Shown: positions 56,045 through 64,000 of the stretch, piece after piece | Layout: each line of letters opens with the position of its first letter | Numbering within the stretch: the first letter of the stretch is position 1 | Assembly (NCBI GenBank): GCA_037951105.1 | Contig: JBAMJV010009675.1 | Span: 23,501 to 87,500 of the forward strand | Direction of reading: 5' to 3' | Source of the DNA: Echinarachnius parma | Lineage: Eukaryota > Echinodermata > Echinoidea > Clypeasteroida > Echinarachniidae | DNA length: 64,000 bases | Position numbers and translations under genes: made by a program | Notes under the pieces: model-generated | Seen by the model: the letters and a program-made list of their open reading frames with translations, nothing else | Told to the model about the DNA's origin: nothing | Database searches by the model: none

Positions 56045-57073
56045 ATGCCTGGGCTGGTAGGGACCGGCACCAAGAGGAAGCGAGACGAGGCTGAGGATGC
56101 CCTGGAGGGAGGTCCACGACTGGCCACCTGCTCGCAGGTGTGCTCCTACACCCTTCAGCGCCAGTGCGTGCTCAACCTCTCCGTCTGCAAGCTGCAGATG
56201 TCTCGCCAGCAGATTGAGCCGCCCCTACGCCGCTCCGTCCTCATCTGCAACACCCTGCGCCAGATCGAGCGGGAGTTGCGGGCCGAGGGGCGGCACTACG
56301 ACTGCTCGCGCGTGGCCATGCTCATCTCCAACCAGCCGATGTGCCTGGACACGCCGAACAAGGAGAGCATTCCATCCAGCCGGGACGCCGGTACCAACGC
56401 AACTAGCCCTAGCCCAGACTCTAGAGGCTGTTTGACTGACAGGAACCGAGCCAATGGCGAGAACGCGAATCCTGCTGGGCAGAGGACTGCCCAACCTCCA
56501 GCGGATGAAGCCTCACTGTTGTTGACCGACAGGAGATTTCAACCGGACGGTGCAACCGTGGACTGTACTAGCAAACCGGCCAGTGTGCCAGAGAATAACA
56601 ATTGCCTGCAACCCATTGCCAATAGAACAAATGTGCCAAGCCTCCTGCAACCTGTTACGACTCACCAAGTCAGCAACGGTGTTGCTGCGCTGCAAGCGCG
56701 GCACACTGACAACAAACTGACGCCAATCACTCTCTCGCAGGACACTATGGTGCTGAGACACGACAACAACTCTTGCTTGGACACTCCTCCCACTTTGAAT
56801 GCTGCCAGTACGGACATTATGGACTTTGGTGACGAGATCTTCAATGACATTGATGTCTCGCTCTATGACTTTGACCTAGCCTCTCCGTTCATTCCAACCC
56901 ACACTCCGAACCCCAACCCAAAACCGACTCTTTCTCCAACGAGCGCGCAAGACGACTGGATCGTGGGGTTCGCGGGGGACATGACATCAGCGGGGGCACA
57001 GGGTAACTGCCGGAGCGACCTCATTGACGATCTGGATCAAATTATGCACATACTGGTCGATGTCGGCATGTAA
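56045..57073 (+). CDS. SERTAD2: SERTA domain-containing transcriptional co-regulator, SERTAD2-like
   Basis: SERTAD proteins are nuclear co-regulators that act on E2F/DP and PHD-bromodomain factors in cell-cycle and metabolic gene control. This 342-residue frame is complete in one exon, as is usual for the family. Order: a basic NLS-like stretch (TKRKRDEAED, residues 9-18); the SERTA domain at about 37-83 (LQRQCVLNLSVCKL, then PPLRRSVLICNTLRQIEREL); a long low-conservation middle rich in Asn, Pro, Ser and Thr; an acidic segment DEIFNDIDVSLYDFD near 265-280; and the C-terminal motif DLDQIMHILVDVGM. The N-terminal KRK-DE-EDGLEG pattern, SYTLQRQ, and the acidic DID-S-YDFD block fit vertebrate SERTAD2 better than SERTAD1 or SERTAD3, though pre-duplication orthology to all three is likely. 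ATG 56045 lies four bases after a strong acceptor, so the 5' UTR is spliced. GC-rich codon use contrasts with the AT-rich surroundings. Confidence 0.93.
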   Translation: MPGLVGTGTKRKRDEAEDALEGGPRLATCSQVCSYTLQRQCVLNLSVCKLQMSRQQIEPPLRRSVLICNTLRQIERELRAEGRHYDCSRVAMLISNQPMCLDTPNKESIPSSRDAGTNATSPSPDSRGCLTDRNRANGENANPAGQRTAQPPADEASLLLTDRRFQPDGATVDCTSKPASVPENNNCLQPIANRTNVPSLLQPVTTHQVSNGVAALQARHTDNKLTPITLSQDTMVLRHDNNSCLDTPPTLNAASTDIMDFGDEIFNDIDVSLYDFDLASPFIPTHTPNPNPKPTLSPTSAQDDWIVGFAGDMTSAGAQGNCRSDLIDDLDQIMHILVDVGM

Positions 57074-57582
57074 ATTCACCAGAGTATTTTTATATATTTT
57101 ATATATAAATTATGCAGACACTTTTTTACTGAAAAAAACATGTAGCATTGAAAAATAGCAGTAATGTGAAGCAGAGCACTCATTTCAGTTGCCGTAGAAA
57201 TGTATCGAAGTAAAATGCAGCTGGCATGACAAATTGGAGAAAGGGAGATAGATAAGAAAGATAAGAGGTAAATGTAACTCAGGATTTTAAAATGTGTTAT
57301 GATACTTTTGTGAATTGTGACAGAACTCGTCTTCCTTTTTGAGAATGAAATCGTATTTATAATGAAGAGGAGGGAAATTTTTTACAAATGTGTCAAATAG
57401 GTATTGTTAGGATGAACAAAACTCTAGAAGAAACTTAAATGAAAAATTAGATAAGTATATCTTAATCATGTATATCGATTCCCTTAATTTTGCTTCAGAA
57501 GTTACAAGTCCTTTGTTCAGAAGTCATTAGAACGCACGTGCCAGAGTTGCACCCTCTAGTTTTCCTTTAGGTTTTCAATAAA
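57074..57582 (+). terminator. 3' UTR with AATAAA of the SERTAD2-like gene
   Basis: Following the TAA stop, the first canonical AATAAA is at 57577-57582. Further signals occur (for example 59587-59592), so a longer 3' UTR is possible; vertebrate SERTAD2 has a long one. Confidence 0.5.
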
Positions 57583-60500
57583 TATCAGCCTGGCTATTAA
57601 GTATTCAAAAAGTTGGTAACAACCAGCCATCAAATAGAAAGACTTCAAGGTCTTTCCGCTTGGTAACGCTACTACGCTTATTCCATTGTTGCGTCCGTCC
57701 CTCCCTCTCTGGGTAAGACATGTTTGTCTCGCTTCTATTTTATTATTTTTCTCTTGGTTGTTTTTCAACAAAGGATTTAGATTTCATGCTCCACCTGCCA
57801 GTAGAGCGAACCAGGTTGTTTTGTTGTTTTTGTTGTTATTGTTGCTTTGGGGTCTAACGGACTAAATGCGCACACTGTGGCAGATTTTTCCTTTCAATTC
57901 GTAAGGATATGACAAAGTAAACTACATGTAGTAAACAACATTGTTGTTAATATAATATGCCTCTGCCAAATTATTCGAAGGAAAAACAAGAGATCAAATA
58001 TTTTAATTGCAACAAACAAAAAATAACTCTAAATAACATAATTTTCAAATGTACAAATAACTTAAATTGTCATCACAGCATTTAAATCAAGACATACATG
58101 TTATAGTCTGAACAATACGGAACATGCTTAATACCTATTAACTACGCTTTAAATGAAGCACGTTCAACATGAAGCGATAGGTCATTTAAAGAGGAAAGGT
58201 GAAGTAAGGAGAGAGAGAAAAAATATGAAATGAGCAAGTTGGGTTGGATCATGGATGGATAAGTCATCAATGATGCACACCTCACAATTACCGGTGTGTC
58301 CCCCCTCCCCAAATAGCTCCTGTTTGGGCACTAATGCATCTACACACAATATACGTACACTAGCTACCCTTCACGTTGTACACTGTACTTGTGTATTAAA
58401 GGGACAGTTAAGTCATGATAAAGGGGGCGCTTCAGAATAGAAACAAATATTATAGGGCAAGATACATGCAAGACAGGGAAAAAATACAAATAAATGAATA
58501 GTGATCATTTTCAAGTATTTTTTAATAGACGTAGAGAAAATTGGTTAAGAGATGGCCGAACTGTCACTAAATATTCAATTGGACAGTCCGGCACGCATAA
58601 ACAGTTTAGCGCAGTCCAAATTACATGTTCATGTCAAACATGCATGTTTGTCGAGTACAGATATCTTCAACTCCAAATCACATCGAAATTTCCTGCCAAA
58701 AATGTGAATTTAATCAACAAAAAGGTGTCCCTTTAATGATACCCCCCTCCCCCACTACTAGCACTATCAGCAGCGACTCCTCTGCCGTACTCTGCATTAC
58801 ATGTACATACATACATACATACATACATGTATATTGCTAGCGCTGGGCATAATGATGTTGCATGATAATGACGACCGAACGGGGGCTGTCAGGGCCAGGA
58901 TATGCATGCATACATACATGTATACATACATACGAGCATGTGTGATGTAGTACTGCGTAGGGCTCAGTGATTATGCACTGACTAGTAGAGAGGTAGCAGG
59001 CAAAGCCATAGCTAATGAGGAGTATCCTGCAGACAAGCAGAGAGAGAGAGAGAGAGAAAAAAAATGCTCTTTGATCTGTGAAGATACATGTACATCTCTT
59101 TATTGTACAAAATACAAATACATCTGTTGCATAATTAGAAATGTACATGTATGTGTGTACATTTGGGGAATTTTTATTTATTGTCTTTTTATTTTTGCTA
59201 GCAAAAACATAAACATAATGGAGAAAAAAAATAAGATTGTTATTGAATCTAGTTGTTGATCGGACTATTTTTTGAAAATTTTCTTATTTTTTGTTTATTT
59301 GGTTTCATGGGTGGGGGCTCAATGATAAACAAAATTACGAGCAAATTTCTCACTCAAAAGATTAAACTTGGTGAAGGACAAAAAGTAACAAAAACTAAGA
59401 TTACGTATAAACTGTACGCTACAGTTTCAGATGTCATATTTCTTTCATATGATTCTGACTTATTTCATACTCTCAGACTCAATATTACTGTGCTCTCTCT
59501 CTCTCCACTATCTGTATCAAAAAAATATTCTCATTCAATTTGTGCACTGACGCAGCGATAGCTCGAGAGACCGGAGTATTGTTTTGAATAAATCAAATAG
59601 AACCTCATCGGGGGCCCCCACTTGTTCGGATCTTGTCAGTCAAACAAGCCCTTTTCATTTAAGTATAATGGCAACGTCTGATTCAATGTATTGATGACTT
59701 GCACGGAGAATGGGGCCTCACATTTTTGTATCATACATAACATACATGTATCAATCTATTCTAGTCTGTGTATATTGTACATGTATTTAGTACTAGTATA
59801 CGATCATGTATGATACATAATTAGAAGTTTCTGTTAAATCACACAAACAAACGCACACATATAGTTACACAAAGTACTTATTATTCCAGTTTTAACAAAA
59901 ATGCAAATGTAAAATCAGACAATTATATTTGATCTTCTGTTGTTTTCTGACAGTATCGTAAAGTGATAATAGGACCTGTTCCCCAAAGCAACAATGGCAA
60001 AGTAACAAAACAACAAAAAACAAACAAAAGTGATACCAATTAGTAATAAACTTTCCATTTTATTTATTCGTTTATACCATTTAAAACTTGTATTGGCTTT
60101 GAAAGTTTTACTGGCATAGATATAGTTTTTTTTTTTTCAGAAATGAAATTAGATTCCGAGAAATGTATTCGAACACCCTTGATGTGACTATGAACCTTTT
60201 GTATTCATGAAGATTTGTGAATTTGTCCACTTTGTGTGTGGAATTTATTATAGAGCAATGACACTTTGCCTGTGAGAATATAGATCAAGATTTATAGGGC
60301 ATATTATATATGTGTAGTCCTGTTTTAAGGAAGATATTTTTTAAAAGGTATATATTTAAACTAAAATCACTCTAATTGTAGATTAACTTGTATTTTACAC
60401 CTTAAAGTGTAGTTTGCTGGAGGAAGAAATATAAGCAGCAATCGAACAAAATCCAATTATTTATTTGTTGTAGTAGGCAAACTGAAATGAGTGCTCCGTT

Positions 60501-61509
60501 TCCACTTTTTTGTATATTTATGTACAGTGAATGAAATAACAAGGAAATTTTCTATGAAAACTCTTTGTGCAAAAACGAAGAGACATAAGATTTTATATCA
60601 GAGGTTTTTATGAGAGTAAATTAAGTATTTAATTTATAAATAAGGTAATTTATCGATGCATCGGTAACAAAATGCATGTCAGTACAAACGTTGGGAGGTG
60701 AGTTTTTATTGTAGAAGTGCATTTGTTTTTTTATATGTCATGAAAAAAGGATACCTGAAAATGGGTTTTTAAGTGTCTTTTTTACATTGTTATCAACTTA
60801 TGAGTGTTGCCATGGTGATATCATTGTCCAGTCCATGTTGAAATCCTGAAAGTATTATCATACTCCTCATACGCTGGAGTGATAAATCTCTTAAACATGT
60901 CGTATGAAGGCAAAATAATCTACTCACGAAAACTGAAATCTACTTACTTATGTTTTTTTTTTAAAGATTTAAAACTCTAGTAGTTTAATTAAAAACATCT
61001 TGTCTTTCTAAATTTCTATGATAGTATACGTGGCACCTAAATTTGCACAATTTTCGTTTTCCTTATGGGGAATATGTATGGTATAGGAAGAAATAATAGG
61101 TAATAATGCTGTTTCCAAGTCCTTGATATGAATCTTCAGAAAAGGGTTTTAAAAATATTCTTCATGTTATTTTTTACTTAACTCGATTACCCACCAATCT
61201 TTACCTTTTTAAAGGCACAGTAATTTATTTATGTTTTTTGAAAGTAAAACGAAGAAATACTTCCAAGTCTGAAATATGCACACATGTCTCCTAGGATACT
61301 GAGCACATGTAGTTTATTTTTTTTAAATTGTGTTGAGGTGAATGTACACTGTATTACCACCACTAAGTGCTTCACTCTATACAATTACAAATTGCTACAT
61401 GTAAGTGCAATCTCCCTTTTCCCAGTCTCATTCTATCATAGTCAACCCATGTTGCATTAACACATGACTTCAGTAATGTTTTTTTGATAGGTAAAATGTA
61501 ATATAAAAG

Positions 61510-61550
<41 letters not shown>

Positions 61551-62340
61551 CCAATGGGGAAAAAAGATTCTCAAAGGCCCAATTTTCTATGGGTGACTAT
61601 AAAAAGAAGTACAAGTTTGAATGCATTGTGGGTGTTATTAGCATGAAATGACATTTGATACCCTTTTATCTATTGAGGAAACCTAAAGACCAAAGAGGAA
61701 TTATTCCTGTAATGATGATGATAATCAATTCAGTTTGTGTTTATAGCTTCCTGGTGAATCATAAATGGTTCAAACCCTTTTCATTTCTTCATTTTTCAAC
61801 TCGACCCACAATTCTCAACTCAACCGCTTGTTCGCACATTAAACGAGTGAAAATGAAGAAAATGTTTTATGAAAGCATTAAAATATGAAATTGAATTTAA
61901 ATAATTATACATGTATATTGACTCAAGTTATTGCCAAATTTCCTGAACGTATTTTAAAGTAACAAGAAGCTTGCGTAACAAACTTTGTAGCTTATAAATT
62001 AAAGTCAGTGCTCTACTGTACATTGACATATTATTTCAACTCTTGCTATGTTCCATGGAGTAGAAAATGTGTTAAATTTCATTTCAAATGCACTGTGATG
62101 TTTGGTATCGTACTGTAACCATCCATAGATAGTCAGTCGTAAGTGGCAATGCAAAAAAAAAAAAGTAAAAAGCTGAAACAACTCAAAGGTCTCAGCAGCA
62201 AATTTCAAAATCAATGTTTAACTTTGATTTTTAAAGGCCCTATTTATTCAACAGAAGACGAAAAACAATTTGTTTACATTTTTGTAAGGCCTTTACCATA
62301 CAAACTGTAGTAATTGAGTTATCAAAAGCCAACATAACAA
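57583..62340. other. Downstream region without genes
   Basis: AT-rich DNA with microsatellites: (ACAT)n at 58804-58830, (GA)n at 59039-59056 and a T-run at 61513-61550. Open frames are short and not protein-like; part may be extended 3' UTR. Confidence 0.45.
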
Positions 62341-62354
62341 ACAACATTATAAAC

Positions 62355-62490
62355 GATTGCATAATTTGCATAATTTTGAGCCCTCCAAAGGCAGCATCCA
62401 GTGATAATACCATTGAAAAACTATTGCATAATTTGCATAATTTTGAGCCCTTCTAGTAATACCTTTGACAAATTATTGCATAATTTGCAT
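62355..62490. repeat. Three copies of TTGCATAATTTGCATAATTT
   Basis: Copies start near 62358, 62424 and 62476 (the last one truncated); the first two continue into TTGAGCCCT. Each includes ATTTGCAT, the POU octamer. Confidence 0.8.
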
Positions 62491-62730
62491 TTTGCATTGC
62501 CACTGAAGGTTAGATGTGATGATGTGTAGTGTTCCAAACTCTTGTGTTGCCGCAAGTTGTACTTTCCTGTAATAAACAGAGAAAACATTTCAATTTATTT
62601 TCAGTCCAATACCACTTCAGTTCAGTTGTATTGTCCAACTTTACACCGTATTGTACTTAGAAACGAGATCGACCTCATTCAAGTTGTACACTTTGCTCGT
62701 GTGAAACATTATCAGCGAAAGATTGTTGTA

Positions 62731-62835
62731 AGACTGTTCAAAGTCTATCAAGGTTAACGCCAGAAGGTCGTTAAAGACTGTCCAAAGTCTGTAAGGGTTG
62801 ATACCAGAAGGCTGTTAAAGACTGTTCAAAGTGTT
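62731..62835. repeat. 44-bp tandem repeat, about 2.5 units
   Basis: AGACTGT(T/C)CAAAGT recurs at 62731, 62775 and 62819, with CCAGAAGG-GTTAA between. Confidence 0.85.
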
Positions 62836-64000
62836 TCGATTGAACAACTGCCTTGTCATCACAACACACTATAGATAATACTGGAGCAAGTGTACTAAAT
62901 TGCCATTTAACTTTTCACATACATGTTCTATGTTTTTTTGGTGACTGATTATAAATGTCATGAAAACGCTGCATCAATGTTCGACCCCAATACCTGCACC
63001 TAAACTGCAATATCTATCTAAATACATTGATACTGATCAGTGGTGTTAACTATTTTGTAAGCTTTCTATGAAGTGCTGACTGCTGACAGTTTTTTTTTTT
63101 TCTATCTCGTCCAACATCTTACAATTTGTAAAGCATGGCTTTCCATACAACTTGTACTTTTGAAGAAGATAATGTGCATTGCGGTGTGGACGGTGGCTGC
63201 TAATTTTTTGCTACAATAATACTAGTTAATATATTTATTAATTTTTTAGGAATGTGTGCACACCTTTGGTGCTTGAATGTAACTGAATTATATTGGTACA
63301 CTTTCTGTGAAAAGTGCCATGTATTGTCTTTGTTACATGTATTTTTCTCTATGTGTGCACCCAAATTTTAAAATGATGTTTATAGAAAACATGCAATACA
63401 AGAGAGTTCATGATGCAACAGATCATCTGCTATGAAAGACAGTATCAATTATCAACACTATACATGTAATAAGAGAAAGTGTATAATACATTGAACAAAT
63501 CTATATTTATAACATTCATTGAATGAGTATTTTGATTTCCATTCAATTGTTCCCTTTGAAAACATGATAAAATGTATACATACGTAGTCCTGACAATCTG
63601 CAACTTGCCTTTATAACATACCTTTTGTAGCGTGCGGATAGGATTTGACGCTAGTGACAGTCCTTTATGATTAATAATCCCATTTTGTCCCCTTCTGTGG
63701 TTTTGAGCCACAAACGTTCAGAAAACGACTACGGCGTAGAAGTGCTCATTCATTGCCTGAACTTGACAAAAGTTGAATAATATTGCCTTTTTTATATGTA
63801 ACAAATGTATGTATATGTACATGGATTGTATATTTAACCAATTTAAAACATGCTGCAAAACCATTGAATGGGTTTAGCCAAACAAAGGGAGCTAGTGTGG
63901 TAATTTGAATAATGGCAACGGTTGCTCGCTCCTTAGTCTGGTAGATTCAAAACAAAGTTTGGAAAATGAGTCACATGTCATCTTGCCCCTCAAATATTCC

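Noticed and set aside
56097-56850. Additional frames overlapping the SERTAD2-like exon (112, 89, 82 and 62 residues)
   Set aside because: They are shadows produced by GC-rich coding sequence; only the 342-residue frame has family motifs.
61372-61554. Frame starting with a poly-Lys run
   Set aside because: It comes from the T-run at 61513-61550 and has no protein-like remainder.
1-64000. Transposase, reverse transcriptase or integrase genes
   Set aside because: No frame of adequate length or with recognisable catalytic motifs was found; all mobile elements seen look non-autonomous.
1-64000. tRNA or rRNA genes
   Set aside because: I did not find a convincing A-box/B-box cloverleaf or rRNA core by eye; a covariance-model scan would be needed to exclude them.

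Overview
The window looks like nuclear genomic DNA of an invertebrate animal, most likely a marine deuterostome (echinoderm, hemichordate or cephalochordate). The exact taxon is not fixed by the sequence. Reasons: short conserved exons with GT/AG borders sit in long AT-rich introns, the proteins resemble vertebrate orthologues closely, many non-autonomous DNA transposons are present, and ACATGTA words and poly-C/poly-G runs are abundant. There are no operons or bacterial features.

Left end (1-15.6 kb): two head-to-head genes. PNO1 (minus strand, five exons, 762-5744) encodes a KH-type pre-40S ribosome assembly factor of 246 residues. KPTN (plus strand, eleven exons, 7411-15596) encodes kaptin, a subunit of the lysosomal KICSTOR complex; its exon 8 carries a one-base frameshift in an A6 run. 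About 1.7 kb separates their start codons. Both genes show the same oddity: individual exons have decayed tandem copies beside them (PNO1 exons 4 and 5, KPTN exons 9 and 11). KPTN's terminal exon has been amplified, with its 3' flank, into an array of about seven ~260-bp units (15.5-18.4 kb). Several units keep an acceptor AG, an open C-terminal frame, a stop and an ATTAAA.

Middle (18.4-56.0 kb): about 37 kb without a recognisable coding exon. It holds nested transposons: a four-element nest at 23.2-24.8 kb, a pogo-like element at 34.6-36.0 kb, three copies of one TTAA-flanked MITE, a six-unit 156-bp tandem array carrying a perfect RFX/X-box palindrome in each unit (38.4-39.3 kb), and pyrimidine-rich repeats near 50.6-51.4 kb. 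GC-richer segments at 22.1-22.5 kb and 52.6-53.2 kb that end in good splice donors are candidate promoter/5' exons for the downstream gene.

Right end (56.0-64 kb): one intronless coding exon (56045-57073, plus strand) encodes a 342-residue SERTA-domain transcriptional co-regulator closest to SERTAD2. It is preceded by a strong splice acceptor, so the 5' UTR must lie upstream. The remainder is 3' UTR and intergenic sequence with small repeats.

The three proteins act in different processes (40S maturation, amino-acid control of mTORC1, E2F-type transcription). Their adjacency reads as conserved linkage rather than shared function.
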